Source: Streptacidiphilus jeojiense
Lineage (GTDB): Bacteria > Actinomycetota > Actinomycetes > Streptomycetales > Streptomycetaceae
DNA length: 64,000 nucleotides
Reading direction: 5' to 3'
Assembly (NCBI RefSeq): GCF_000719095.1
Contig: NZ_JOEH01000026.1
Location: 181,741 to 245,740 of the forward strand
Positions within the stretch are counted from its first letter, which is position 1, and each line of letters starts with the position of its first letter. Positions 53,257 to 61,691 of this stretch are shown here, in pieces. The position numbers and the translations under genes were made by a program. A model generated the notes under the pieces. The model saw only the letters and a program-made list of their open reading frames with translations, was not told where the DNA came from and searched no databases.

Positions 53257-54012
53257 TCACAGTCGGTGGTGCACCCACACCCCCGGCTCGACGTAGACCG
53301 CGCAGTCGTGCTCGACGCTGCAGTGCACCGGCACAAGCGCGCCCGGCACCACGACCGGGCCGGACTGGTCGAACGGCAGGCCGGTCCAGGAGCGCCACTC
53401 CGCCAGCGTGCCGGGGATCGTCATCGCACGTGCGCAGGTGCCGACGATCCGGCCGCCGGCTCGGACGTGCGTCCGCAGCCACGGGTCCTGAGGCAGGCCG
53501 TCCTCCCGGACGAGCGCCGCGTACTCGACCATCGACATGTCGGGTACCAGGTGCTTGTGGTTCGGCCGCACCGGGGCCACCAGGTGCTCGTAGCCCAGTC
53601 GGGCCGCGTTCTCCCGCATGGCAGCCAGCATCTTCGCCGACAGGCCGGTGCCCTGCAGATCCGTCGGAACGGTGATTTCCAGCGCCGAGACGATGTTCGG
53701 TTTCACTCCGATCTGGCGGTCGCGCGCCGAGCGCCAGATGACGCCGTCCCAACCGTCGACCGGCAGTTCACCGAGCGCAGGGTCGCCGTCCCAGGCGAAG
53801 GGCACGCAGAACGCGCGCGCGATCGCCTGGTCCGGGGCGGAGGCGTCGAAGGCGATCAGCCCGTACTCCGGGTGAGCGGTCCGGACGTCGCTGTAGTAGA
53901 GGTTGCCGATGGAGTCGTGGTTCATGAACTCGGGCCACGGCTCGGTCTCCTCGTTCACGAACGAGGACTTCAGAGTCAGCCGCTGAGCGAGCGTGACGAT
54001 GCGGAGATCCAT
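53257..54012 (-). CDS. GNAT-like N-acetyltransferase-fold protein
   Basis: 251 residues. VSALEITVPTDLQGTGLSAKMLAAMRENAARLGYEHLVAPVRPNHK has the GNAT acetyl-CoA loop pattern (Q/RxxGxG/A reads QGTGLS) followed by the typical helix and strand. The protein is longer than a minimal GNAT domain, and the C-terminal part (PGVWVHHRL) is unassigned. TACAGT sits 6 nt upstream of ATG 54012 and no ribosome site is seen. The alpha/beta-hydrolase gene on the same strand ends 43 bp upstream. Confidence 0.72.
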   Translation of the reverse strand: MDLRIVTLAQRLTLKSSFVNEETEPWPEFMNHDSIGNLYYSDVRTAHPEYGLIAFDASAPDQAIARAFCVPFAWDGDPALGELPVDGWDGVIWRSARDRQIGVKPNIVSALEITVPTDLQGTGLSAKMLAAMRENAARLGYEHLVAPVRPNHKHLVPDMSMVEYAALVREDGLPQDPWLRTHVRAGGRIVGTCARAMTIPGTLAEWRSWTGLPFDQSGPVVVPGALVPVHCSVEHDCAVYVEPGVWVHHRL

Positions 54013-54055
54013 GCTCGGACTGTAGAGAGGTTCGGGTCTTCGGGCATCCGGATTT

Positions 54056-54964
54056 TCACGCAACGGCGCCGTCGATGGTGGCGGTGAAGGCGAGGACGGC
54101 CTTCGCCAGTTGGTCGGGGGCCTCCATTGCGGCGTAGTGGCCGACGCCGTCGAGATCTGCCGAGCTGACCTCGGCGGCCGGTGCGGCCTGCGTCATGGTG
54201 GTGGCGGTGAAGGAGCGTCCGCCGGCGCCGACCGCGAGCACGGGCGCGGTCAGGCCCGGCGCTTCGGCTAGGGCCCGGATCTCGGGGCCCTCGCGCAGCA
54301 TTGACCGGTAGAGGCCGATGGCGCCGCGCCAGCCGTCGGGCCGCGCGTAGCTGCGGACGAACTCGTCGATGTCGGCGTCGGTGCTGACGTCCGGGGTCGC
54401 GCTCGGTGGCGCGCTCGGGGTCGCGAAGGCGAACTGCTCCAGGAACCGGCGCTCGCGGCCGGTCAGCAGCAGTTCGGGAATGCCGGGTGCGGTGAGGACG
54501 CCGATGTACCAGGCGCCGCCGCGGGTGATGTCGGCCAGCGCCTCCACACCGAACCCGGGCAGTCCCGTCTCGATGGCGATGAGGCTGAGCACGTCCTGCG
54601 GGTGGGTGGTCGCGAGCCGGAACACGGTGGCCCCGCTGATGTCCTGTCCGGTGACGTGGACCGGGCCGACGTCGAGGTGCCGGATCAGTTGGTGCAGGTC
54701 CTCGGCCGAGGCGGCGCTGTCGTAGTCGCCCGGTCCGTTGTCGGAGTCGCCGAAGCCGCGCAGGTCGACGGCGAAGACGCGGTGGTGTTCGGCGAGCAGC
54801 GGGATGAGCCGGTGGAAGGCCCACCAGGTCTCGGGGAATCCGTGCACCAGCAGGATCGGGGTCCCGCCGGTCCCGGCCGCGACGTAGTGCAGCGTGGTTG
54901 CGTTGACCTCGACGCGGTGGTGCGTGATCCCCGGGAGTGTGGCGCCGGCGGGTGTGGCGTTCAT
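54056..54964 (-). CDS. Alpha/beta-hydrolase (epoxide-hydrolase-like)
   Basis: 302 residues from the ATG with AAGGGGA upstream. [13 protein letters not shown] is the HGxP oxyanion region. The nucleophile elbow reads [12 protein letters not shown] with Asp108, so the nucleophile is Asp rather than Ser, as in epoxide hydrolases and haloalkane dehalogenases. [16 protein letters not shown] carries the catalytic His. It diverges from a MarR gene, with two perfect palindromes covering its promoter, so it is very probably MarR-controlled. Confidence 0.88.
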   Translation of the reverse strand: MNATPAGATLPGITHHRVEVNATTLHYVAAGTGGTPILLVHGFPETWWAFHRLIPLLAEHHRVFAVDLRGFGDSDNGPGDYDSAASAEDLHQLIRHLDVGPVHVTGQDISGATVFRLATTHPQDVLSLIAIETGLPGFGVEALADITRGGAWYIGVLTAPGIPELLLTGRERRFLEQFAFATPSAPPSATPDVSTDADIDEFVRSYARPDGWRGAIGLYRSMLREGPEIRALAEAPGLTAPVLAVGAGGRSFTATTMTQAAPAAEVSSADLDGVGHYAAMEAPDQLAKAVLAFTATIDGAVA

Positions 54965-54980
54965 GGGGTCCCCTTGTTTC

Positions 54981-55026
54981 GACAACCTAGTTGTCCATCA
55001 CATTAGACAACAAGGTTGTCGTTGTC
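54981..55026. promoter_or_regulatory. Double MarR operator
   Basis: Two exact 15-bp palindromes, GACAAC-CTA-GTTGTC (54981-54995) and GACAAC-AAG-GTTGTC (55006-55020), have centres 25 bp apart. A further half-site GTTGTC follows at 55021-55026. One covers the hydrolase leader and the other lies upstream of TATTCT, the MarR -10 box. Confidence 0.85.
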
Positions 55027-55047
55027 CAGGGGTCGTATTCTTCTTCC

Positions 55048-55527
55048 ATGCCACGATCCGGCGCTGACCTCGCACTGCTCCTGCTCGCAGGCTTCCGCTC
55101 GCTGGCGGACGCCGCGACCGAGGAGCTGGCCCGCCGCGGCTACGAGGACATGCGTCCCGCCCACGACTTCGCCATGCGGGCCATCATCGCCGGCGCTGAC
55201 AACGCCTCAGAGCTGGGCCGGCGCCTGTCGGTCTCCAAGCAGGCGGCGGCGAAGACCATCGCGGTGCTCCAGGAGCGCGGATACGTGGGACGCGACACGG
55301 ATCCACAGGATGCGCGCCGCAAGCGACTTGAGGTCACGCCGCTCGGCTTCGAGGTGCTGCGGCAGGGTGAGGCGGTCTTCGACGAGTTGCGCGAGCAGTG
55401 GCAGCGGCAGATCGGCTCCGCCGAACTTGCGAGCCTCGAAGCGCATCTGACCACCCTGGTCGGCGCCCGCCCGGTACGCCTGGATGCGCCGGGATGGACC
55501 GCGCACGACCTCGGCGGGCCGGCCTAG
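55048..55527 (+). CDS. MarR-family transcriptional regulator
   Basis: 159 residues. A winged helix-turn-helix with ASELGRRLSVSKQAAAKTIAVLQERGYVGRDTDPQDARRKRLEVTPLG is the MarR core, including the DxRxxxL-type wing. ATG 55048 has TATTCT 6 nt upstream and no ribosome site. It probably binds the double palindrome immediately upstream and represses itself and the divergent Asp-nucleophile hydrolase; the inducer may be a substrate of that hydrolase. Confidence 0.92.
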   Translation: MPRSGADLALLLLAGFRSLADAATEELARRGYEDMRPAHDFAMRAIIAGADNASELGRRLSVSKQAAAKTIAVLQERGYVGRDTDPQDARRKRLEVTPLGFEVLRQGEAVFDELREQWQRQIGSAELASLEAHLTTLVGARPVRLDAPGWTAHDLGGPA

Positions 55528-55587
55528 CCCAGGCTGCCCGCTGGTCGGGGTGAACGGCAATTCGAAGGTCTGCAATATCCCTGGGCT

Positions 55588-55680
55588 GCAATCTTGGGGA
55601 GATCTTAGGATTTCGCCCTGCGAATTCCGGCCTCAGTGGTATTGACCGCCGTTCGCTGCATCTGCTTTGCTTCTGCGCGG
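55588..55680 (+). promoter_or_regulatory. Response-regulator-type promoter A
   Basis: TCTTGG (55592-55597) and TCTTAG (55603-55608) are direct repeats 11 bp apart, the spacing used by OmpR-family dimers. TTGACC follows at 55642-55647, then an 18-bp gap and TTTGCT (55666-55671), inside a 19-base stretch identical to promoter B at 58212. It points toward the TetR-like remnant. Confidence 0.65.
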
Positions 55681-55695
55681 CGCCTCACACGCCAT

Positions 55696-56052
55696 ATGGG
55701 ACGGTGGTTCGGGGGAAAGCCCCAGGGCTGCCTGACCTCTGACTCCACGACGGCTCCGCTGCTCCTGCCTCAGTCCTTTGTTGACGAAGTTTCTGCGGTC
55801 GACACCCCTCGACCGCACAGGGGGAACTCCGTCCGCCCGGGTCCGAAGCATGACGCCGCGGAGCTGTCGTGGGCGAAGGCTCCCAAGGTCCGTATGGACG
55901 CGGCTGCCGGCAACGCGGACGCGAAGGCCCGCGCGGTGATCGCGACGTCATTCGCGTGCCTGGACGCGGCATCGATGACCTGGGTCGCCGACGACGGCAA
56001 GGGCGAGATCATGGATCCGTACGACGAGTGCCTGGCTGCGGTGCGCGGCTGA
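55696..56052 (+). pseudogene. TetR-family C-terminal remnant
   Basis: The frame from ATG 55696 gives 118 residues. The first half looks non-coding (low codon bias, no fold), but from about nt 55860 it reads NADAKARAVIATSFACLDAA then TWVADDGKGEI, typical of the last two helices of TetR regulators. No DNA-binding domain precedes it. I read this as the 3' end of a decayed TetR gene downstream of promoter A. It could alternatively be expressed as a short protein. It overlaps the end of the convergent kinase gene by 44 nt. Confidence 0.45.
55795..55816. repeat. Perfect 8-bp inverted repeat
   Basis: GCGGTCGA-CACCCC-TCGACCGC is exact and lies in the low-bias part of the TetR remnant. It may be an attenuating hairpin or an operator. 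Confidence 0.45.
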
Positions 56053-57424
56053 CCTGCGCTACGCGTCGTGGCGGTGCGGGGAGTTCCAGGGTCACGGTCA
56101 GGCCGCCGCCGGGGGTCTCCTGGAGTCGGGCCGTTCCGCCGTTGGCGGTGACCAGGCGGTGCACGATGGCCAGGCCCAGGCCGGATCCCTTGGCGTGCGG
56201 GTTGCCGAACCGGCGGAACGCGGCGGCCCGGGCGGCCGGACTCATCCCCGGACCGTCGTCGGTCACCACCAACTGCACCGTGGCGCCAGCGGGCCGGGCC
56301 CGGACGCGCACCCGGCCGCCCTCGCGGGCCGCGTCCACGGCGTTGGCGATCAGGTTGTCCAGAACCTGCTCCAGGTCGCCGGGACCCAGGAAGGCCAGCA
56401 GGTCAGCGGGGCCGTCAGGGCCGTCGGGGCTGTCGGCGGTCAGGGTCACCCGGCGCTCGGACGCCACCGGCTCCCATGCGTCCACCCGTTCGGCGACGAG
56501 GTCCGCGACCCGGACCGGGGTCGGCCGGGGGACCGCGCTCTCGGCCCTGGCGACCGCCAGCAGTCCGTCCACCAGCCGGGACAGACGGGCTATCTCCTCC
56601 TGTGCGCCGGCCAGTTCCTGGGCCGTCCCGGCATCGGCCTCGCCGCCCAACAGGTCCAGCCGAAGGCGCAACGCGGCCAGCGGGGTGCGCAGTTGGTGCG
56701 ACACGTCGGCGATCACCGTGCGGTGGCCGTGGACCAGCGCCTCGGTCCGCGCCGCCATGGTGTTGAACGTCGCGGCCAGTCGGCGTACTTCGGGCGGCCC
56801 GGCCCGCACCGGGGCCCGTACCTCCAGATGCCCGTCGCCCAGGCGCTGTGCCGCGCGGTCGACTTCGTGCAGCGGACGGCCGACCCAGCGCGCCAGCGCG
56901 ACCGACAGCAGTGCCCCGGCCAGCAGCCCGCCGACCGCGATCGCCGCGAGCCAGCCCTGTACCGCCGCGATCCGGTCGTGCAGCGGGTCCAGCGACCGGG
57001 TGAGCACCGCGGCCCCCACCGGCTCGTCGGCGTCGCCGATAGGGGTGGCCACCGTGATCAGCCCGTCGCCCTGGTGCGTGTGCGCCTGCGCATCGGCCAC
57101 GGCGGCCCGCACCAGGTCCTGTGCGGTGGTGCCCTGTGCGGTGCCGCAGGAGGTGCGGAACAGCACCCGCCCGGTGCCGTCGTAGACCGTCGCGCAGTCC
57201 CCGTCGGACTGGGTTGCGGCAAGCAGGCGCAGCGTGGGGGCGGCCGACTTGTGGTCGGACAGGTTCTCCTCGGCCGAGGAGGCCAGGGTGCGCCCGGTGG
57301 CCTCGGCCGAGTCCCGGAAGGACGTCTGCTCGCGTTGGTCGAGCAGCCGGCCCAGCGGGAGCACGGCCAGTGCCAGCAGTACCGCGACCAGGGCCAGCAC
57401 GCTGAGCGCGATGCGACGGTTCAC
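56009..57424 (-). CDS. Sensor histidine kinase
   Basis: 471 residues. TM1 (about 5-25), an extracytoplasmic domain of about 130 residues with two Cys, TM2 (about 157-178), a HAMP region, H-box VIADVSHQLRTPLAALRLRL with His243, N-box LEQVLDNLIANAVDAA, and G-boxes DDGPGM and GSGLGLAIVHRL. It starts 7 bp after the regulator stop, so the pair forms an operon with the regulator first. By position it controls the secreted HExxE protein across the divergent promoter. Confidence 0.93.
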   Translation of the reverse strand: MNRRIALSVLALVAVLLALAVLPLGRLLDQREQTSFRDSAEATGRTLASSAEENLSDHKSAAPTLRLLAATQSDGDCATVYDGTGRVLFRTSCGTAQGTTAQDLVRAAVADAQAHTHQGDGLITVATPIGDADEPVGAAVLTRSLDPLHDRIAAVQGWLAAIAVGGLLAGALLSVALARWVGRPLHEVDRAAQRLGDGHLEVRAPVRAGPPEVRRLAATFNTMAARTEALVHGHRTVIADVSHQLRTPLAALRLRLDLLGGEADAGTAQELAGAQEEIARLSRLVDGLLAVARAESAVPRPTPVRVADLVAERVDAWEPVASERRVTLTADSPDGPDGPADLLAFLGPGDLEQVLDNLIANAVDAAREGGRVRVRARPAGATVQLVVTDDGPGMSPAARAAAFRRFGNPHAKGSGLGLAIVHRLVTANGGTARLQETPGGGLTVTLELPAPPRRVAQVSRAPQPGTRRTDP

Positions 57425-57431
57425 CGCCGGC

Positions 57432-58118
57432 TCAGCTCGGTCCGGTGAGGCGGAAGCCGCGGCCGTAGACGGTCTCCACCAGCCCCGGACGGCCCAACTT
57501 GCGGCGCAGTGCGGCCATGTGGACGTCCAGCACCTTGCCCGGTCCGTACCAGTGCGCGTCCCAGGCCCGCTCCAGGATCTCCTGACGGGTCACCACTCGC
57601 CCGGGGTCGACGGCCAGGCACTCCAGGATGTCGAACTCCTTGGCGGTCAGCGCGATCTCGGCGCCGGCCACGGAGACCCTGCGGGTGCGCGGGTCCACCA
57701 GGAGGTCCCCGTGCCGGAGCGGTTCGGGAACGGTCGGGCGGGTCCGGCGCAGCACCGCCCGGATCCGGGCCAGCAGTTCGGCCAGTCCGAACGGCTTGAC
57801 CAGGTAGTCGTCCGCGCCCTGGTCCAGCGCGGTCACCCGGTCGCCCTCCTCGCCGCGGGCGGTGACCACGATCAGCGCCAGGTCGGAGCGCCGACGCAGC
57901 AGCCGGCAGACCTCGACCCCGTCGATGTCCGGCAGCCCCAGGTCCAGCAGCACCACGTCCGGCACCGGTTCGGCCAGCAGTGCGGCCCGGCCGGTCTCGA
58001 CGCACCGCGCCGCGTATCCGGCCCGCTCCAGGCCGCGCACCAGTGACCGGGCGATGCCCTGGTCGTCCTCCACCACCAGTACCCGTACCGCACTGGTGTC
58101 CGGGCTCAGCTCCTGCAT
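57432..58118 (-). CDS. OmpR/PhoB-family response regulator
   Basis: 228 residues. The receiver domain has the ED pair at 17-18, phospho-acceptor Asp59 in VVLLDLGLPDIDG and Lys108 in DDYLVKPFG. The winged helix shows LTAKEFDILECLAVDPGRVVTRQEILERAW and LDVHMAALRRKLG. I choose ATG 58118 (MQELSPDT) over the ATG six codons earlier because TACTCT lies exactly 6 nt upstream of it. It is the obvious candidate to bind the TCTTAG direct repeats found on both sides of this operon. Confidence 0.92.
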   Translation of the reverse strand: MQELSPDTSAVRVLVVEDDQGIARSLVRGLERAGYAARCVETGRAALLAEPVPDVVLLDLGLPDIDGVEVCRLLRRRSDLALIVVTARGEEGDRVTALDQGADDYLVKPFGLAELLARIRAVLRRTRPTVPEPLRHGDLLVDPRTRRVSVAGAEIALTAKEFDILECLAVDPGRVVTRQEILERAWDAHWYGPGKVLDVHMAALRRKLGRPGLVETVYGRGFRLTGPS

Positions 58119-58211
58119 CCCGCCAGAGTAGGTCATGTGCCGGCTGTGGATATTCTTTGCGATTCGCAGGGCGGAAATCTGCGGTTCCTGGGGTCGATGC
58201 CGGGGGTCCGA

Positions 58212-58308
58212 GCTGGAATCTTAGTCAGTTCTTAGGGTTTGACCTGCCATTACATGGTTGTACCGGGTGTTGACCTGTGTCCATCAAGTCTGCTTTGCTT
58301 CTGCGCGT
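58212..58308 (+). promoter_or_regulatory. Response-regulator-type promoter B
   Basis: TCTTAG direct repeats at 58219-58224 and 58230-58235 are 11 bp apart. TTGACC (58270-58275) comes 40 bp after the second repeat, followed by an 18-bp gap and TTTGCT (58294-58299). The 19 bases from 58289 match promoter A exactly. It drives the secreted-protein gene at 58422 with a leader of about 120 nt. The 303-bp divergent gap holds nothing else I can identify. Confidence 0.7.
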
Positions 58309-58421
58309 CAGCCCCGTACACCACTTGACGTGGTGTCACTTCGGCACTTCCCCGTACATGCACCTGATCCCGTGACGCCCACCGGCGCTCACGCCATCGG
58401 CATGAGAGGAAACCCCCAACC

Positions 58422-60365
58422 ATGGGTTCGTCCCAGGCACCTCGTCGCAGGCTACGCGCCGCCCTGACCGGGATCGCGTCGCTCTCCCTCCTCACCGGCG
58501 CGCTCGTCGCCGCCGCCGCACCCCAGGCGGTGGCCTCGACGCCGGCACCGGCGGCTCAGCAGGCCCAGCCGGCACCGCAGTCGCAGAACCACTCGGTCAC
58601 CGACCCGTACAGCCCGGCCTACCAGCACCCCTACCGGCACGGTGTGGTGCCGACGGTCGCCCAGAACGCCAAGATGAAGAGCTGGGCTGCCTCGCAGGCC
58701 TCGCCGAACGTGGCGACCGGCCCGGAGACGCTGTCCTACGGCGGCGGCATCGACGGCATCGGGGTCCAGAGCGGCCACTCCAAGGTCTACCTGGTGTTCT
58801 ACGGCTCCCAGTGGGGCACCCAGTCCACCAACAGCAGCGGGGACGCCACCTTCTCCGGGGACCCGGACGGCGGCGCGCCGGTGGCCCAGGAGATGTTCAA
58901 GGGCATCGGCACCGGCAACGAACTGTGGTCCGCCGACCTGACCCAGTGGTGCGACGGCCCCAACGTGTCGGCCGGCGCCACCAGTTGCCCCTCCAACGCC
59001 AACTTCGTCCCGTACCAGAGCGGCGGGGTGCTGGCCGGCGTCTGGTACGACAACGCCGGCGCGTCGCCCAGCGCGGCCAGCGGCCACCAACTGGGTGTGG
59101 AGGCCGTCAACGCGGCCGCGCACTTCGGCAACACCACGGCCGCGGCCAACCGCGACGCCTACTACGTGATCCTCTCGCCGCACGGCACCAACCCGGACAG
59201 CTACCAGGGCCAGTACTGCGCCTGGCACGACTACAACGGCGACTCCACCCTCACCGGCGGGGCGGTCTCCTCCGGCTACGGCGACATCGCCTTCAGCAAC
59301 CAGCCCTACAACATGGACTCCGGATCCGGCTGCGGGGTGGGCTTCGTGACCTCGCCGGGCACCCTGGACGGCTGGACCATGACACTGGGTCATGAGTGGC
59401 ACGAGATGATGTCGGACCAGAACCCGGCCGGCGGCTGGACCAACAACACCGGCAGCTCCTACAACGGCCAGGAGAACTCCGACGAGTGCGCCTGGATCAA
59501 CCCCGGCACCACCGGCGGCGCAGCCAGGGTCACCATGGGCACCGGCACCTTCTCCGAGCAGGCCAGCTGGTCCAACGACACCAACGCCTGCGCCATCTCG
59601 CACCCGATCGTCGGCGGCGGCTCCACCGGCAACACGGTCAGCGTGACCAACCCCGGCAGCCAGAGCGGCACCGTCGGCACCGCGGTCTCGCTGCAGATCA
59701 GCGCGAGCGACTCGGCCTCCGGCCAGACCCTGACCTACAGCGCCACCGGCCTCCCGGCGGGCCTGTCGATCTCCTCCACCGGCCTGATCTCCGGCACCCC
59801 GACCACCGCGGGCACCTCCTCGGTGACCGTCACGGCCAAGGACGGCACCAACGCCAGCGGCAGCACCAGCTTCAGCTGGACCGTCGCCGGCAGCGGCGGT
59901 GGCGGCTGCACCGCGGCCCAACTGCTGGGCAACCCCGGCTTCGAGACCGGCACCGCCGCCCCGTGGACCGCCTCCTCCGGGGTCGTCGACAACTCCAGCG
60001 GCGAGGCCGCGCACTCCGGCAGCTGGAAGGCCTGGCTGGACGGCTACGGCAGCACCCACACCGACACGCTGTCGCAGACGGTCACCGTGCCGGCTGGCTG
60101 CAGCACCGCGACGCTCAGCTTCTACCTGCACATCGACACCGCCGAGACGTCGACCAGCACCGCCTACGACACGCTGAAGGTGCAGATCGGCAGCACCACC
60201 CTGGCCACCTACTCCAACCTCAACAAGAACACCGGCTACAGCCTGAAGTCCCTCAACCTGTCCGGCTACGCCGGGCAGAGCGTGACGCTCAAGTTCACCG
60301 GGACCGAGGACTCCTCGCTGCAGACCAGCTTCGTGATCGACGACACCGCGATCAACGTCTCCTGA
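58422..60365 (+). CDS. Secreted HExxE-type putative metalloprotein with Ig and lectin-like domains
   Basis: 647 residues; AGAGGA precedes the ATG. Signal peptide to about residue 39 (ending VAST), then a catalytic-like region (about 100-390) with [15 protein letters not shown] and [21 protein letters not shown] near residue 322. This is an HExxE motif in a helix, not HExxH, recalling the EXORDIUM/phosphate-induced-protein family SHExxE motif; [10 protein letters not shown] may give a third ligand. A putative-Ig domain ([18 protein letters not shown]) and a C-terminal jelly-roll ([18 protein letters not shown]) follow. A peptidase role is a guess. It is divergent from the two-component operon and behind promoter B. 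Confidence 0.72.
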   Translation: MGSSQAPRRRLRAALTGIASLSLLTGALVAAAAPQAVASTPAPAAQQAQPAPQSQNHSVTDPYSPAYQHPYRHGVVPTVAQNAKMKSWAASQASPNVATGPETLSYGGGIDGIGVQSGHSKVYLVFYGSQWGTQSTNSSGDATFSGDPDGGAPVAQEMFKGIGTGNELWSADLTQWCDGPNVSAGATSCPSNANFVPYQSGGVLAGVWYDNAGASPSAASGHQLGVEAVNAAAHFGNTTAAANRDAYYVILSPHGTNPDSYQGQYCAWHDYNGDSTLTGGAVSSGYGDIAFSNQPYNMDSGSGCGVGFVTSPGTLDGWTMTLGHEWHEMMSDQNPAGGWTNNTGSSYNGQENSDECAWINPGTTGGAARVTMGTGTFSEQASWSNDTNACAISHPIVGGGSTGNTVSVTNPGSQSGTVGTAVSLQISASDSASGQTLTYSATGLPAGLSISSTGLISGTPTTAGTSSVTVTAKDGTNASGSTSFSWTVAGSGGGGCTAAQLLGNPGFETGTAAPWTASSGVVDNSSGEAAHSGSWKAWLDGYGSTHTDTLSQTVTVPAGCSTATLSFYLHIDTAETSTSTAYDTLKVQIGSTTLATYSNLNKNTGYSLKSLNLSGYAGQSVTLKFTGTEDSSLQTSFVIDDTAINVS

Positions 60366-60385
60366 CGCCTGATCGGATCCGAGCG

Positions 60386-60421
60386 CTCCGCCCCGGGAGG
60401 AACCCCTCCCGGGGCGGAGCC
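60386..60421 (+). terminator. Strong terminator hairpin
   Basis: GCTCCGCCCCGGGAGG pairs exactly over 16 bp with its complement around an AACC loop, 20 bases after the secreted-protein stop. It would limit read-through into the lipoprotein gene. Confidence 0.88.
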
Positions 60422-60455
60422 GTCCCAGGAGCACAGCCGACGGAAGGCGACGCCC

Positions 60456-60884
60456 ATGCGCCTGCGCACATCTGCCGCGATCCACGCGGCCACCGCCCTG
60501 CTGTGCCTGGCCGGATGCGACTCCGCAGCCGTCGGCGCACACCCCGGCCCGACCGCCGCTGCCACGGTCACGCTGGACGACCGGTCGCCGGCCCGCACCG
60601 TCACGGTCACGGTCGGCAGCACCGTGGACCTGGTGCTGCACAGCACCTACTGGTCGGCGCTCCGCAGCTCCGCACCGCACACGCTCCAGCCGATCGGGGC
60701 CGCGGTCACCTCGGCCGCCCCGGGCTGCGTCCCGGGCCAGGGCTGCGGCACCGTGACCGCCCGTTTCCTGGCGGCGGCGGCCGGGCGCGTCGTGCTCAGC
60801 GCGACCCGGACCGTCTGCGGGGAGGCCCTGCCCTGTGCGCCCGGGCAGCGGAGCTTCGCCGTGACCGTGCTGATCACCGGCTAG
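60456..60884 (+). CDS. Small lipoprotein with chagasin-like beta-fold (tentative)
   Basis: 142 residues; the signal sequence ends in LLCLAGC, a lipobox, so it should be anchored outside the membrane. The mature part has alternating beta strands (TVTVTVGSTVDLVLHSTYW, GTVTARFLAAAAGRVVLSATRTVCG, QRSFAVTVLITG) and four more Cys likely forming two bridges. The strand order resembles chagasin/I42 cysteine-peptidase inhibitors, but the NPTTGY loop is absent. It follows the HExxE protein by 90 bp across a terminator and converges, with an 11-nt overlap, on the TetR gene. Confidence 0.6.
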   Translation: MRLRTSAAIHAATALLCLAGCDSAAVGAHPGPTAAATVTLDDRSPARTVTVTVGSTVDLVLHSTYWSALRSSAPHTLQPIGAAVTSAAPGCVPGQGCGTVTARFLAAAAGRVVLSATRTVCGEALPCAPGQRSFAVTVLITG

Positions 60885-61590
60885 ACGGTGGCGGTCCGGC
60901 CTGCAGCCGTAGCCCGGTGAGGGTCAGTTCCAGTGCGGAGCGGAACTGGTCGACGTCGTCGTGGCCGTCGAACTCGTCGACGATCTCGTGCACGAAGGGG
61001 AAGTCCTCGGGATCGAGCTCCCGCCAGGCCCGGGCGTAGCGGCCGAGGAACTCGTCGCGGTCCACCGCGCCGTCCAGGACCTCCTGGGGCGGCTCCTGGC
61101 CCAGGTCGATGGCGGAGCCGACGACGACGCCCACGATGGCGGACACGGCGTGGAACCGCTGGCGTGCGTCCAGGTCGAGGCGGAGGGTCTGCTCGCCGAG
61201 CCTCTCGTACAGGCGCAGGGAGTTGCTCTGGGCGGTGGTGTTGCGCATGAAGTAGGCGGCCAGCCACGGCCTGGCCACGATCGCGTCGAACAGCGTCACG
61301 GCCATCTCGCGGAGGTCGTCGATGGGGTCGTCGGTGCGCGCGAGTCCTTCGACGTCGGCCAGTACGGCGCCCATCACATGGTCGGTGGCCTGGTCGAGCA
61401 GTTCGTCCTTGCTGGCGACGTACCAGTAGATGCTGGCGACACCGCCGCCCAGGCGCTGGGCCAGCGCCCGGAACGTGAGCGCCGGGGCTCCGGCCTCGTC
61501 GAGCAGGGCCACCGCCTCGGAGAGTACGGACTCCATCGAGTGCGAGGCCCGGCGGCGTCCCTGGCTCGAACGGTCCTGCAGGCGTGCCAT
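60874..61590 (-). CDS. TetR-family regulator (TetR_C type)
   Basis: 238 residues with GGGAAG before the ATG. The N-domain reads VLSEAVALLDEAGAPALTFRALAQRLGGGVASIYWYVASKDELLDQATDHV, the TetR class with a tyrosine-tryptophan HTH end. The C-domain (about 85-225) resembles the tetracycline-repressor C-terminal family. It diverges from a DHA2 efflux gene with several operator-like palindromes in the 101-bp gap, so it is probably the pump's repressor, released by the drug that is exported. Confidence 0.9.
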   Translation of the reverse strand: MARLQDRSSQGRRRASHSMESVLSEAVALLDEAGAPALTFRALAQRLGGGVASIYWYVASKDELLDQATDHVMGAVLADVEGLARTDDPIDDLREMAVTLFDAIVARPWLAAYFMRNTTAQSNSLRLYERLGEQTLRLDLDARQRFHAVSAIVGVVVGSAIDLGQEPPQEVLDGAVDRDEFLGRYARAWRELDPEDFPFVHEIVDEFDGHDDVDQFRSALELTLTGLRLQAGPPPSSR

Positions 61591-61617
61591 GGCTCACTTC
61601 CCGTCGCATGTTGCGCT

Positions 61618-61680
61618 GTATCGAACGTTGTTCTATCGTAGCGTATCGTACGCCGTTCGATAGTCGAACCGCGTTCGATC
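61618..61680. promoter_or_regulatory. Cluster of TetR operator-like palindromes
   Basis: Three dyads with 3-base centres lie in a row: ATCGAAC-GTT-GTTCTAT (61620-61636, one mismatch), GCGTA-TCG-TACGC (61641-61653) and GTTCGA-TAG-TCGAAC (61655-61669), with a further half-site GTTCGAT at 61673-61679. They fill the region between the TetR gene and the efflux gene. Confidence 0.7.
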
Positions 61681-61691
61681 GGAGGACCGTC

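Noticed and set aside
59390..59410. Classical HExxH zinc-protease motif in the secreted protein
   Set aside because: The sequence reads HEWHE: the second His is one position early and Glu occupies the fifth place, so it is HExxE. I kept only a tentative metalloprotein call.
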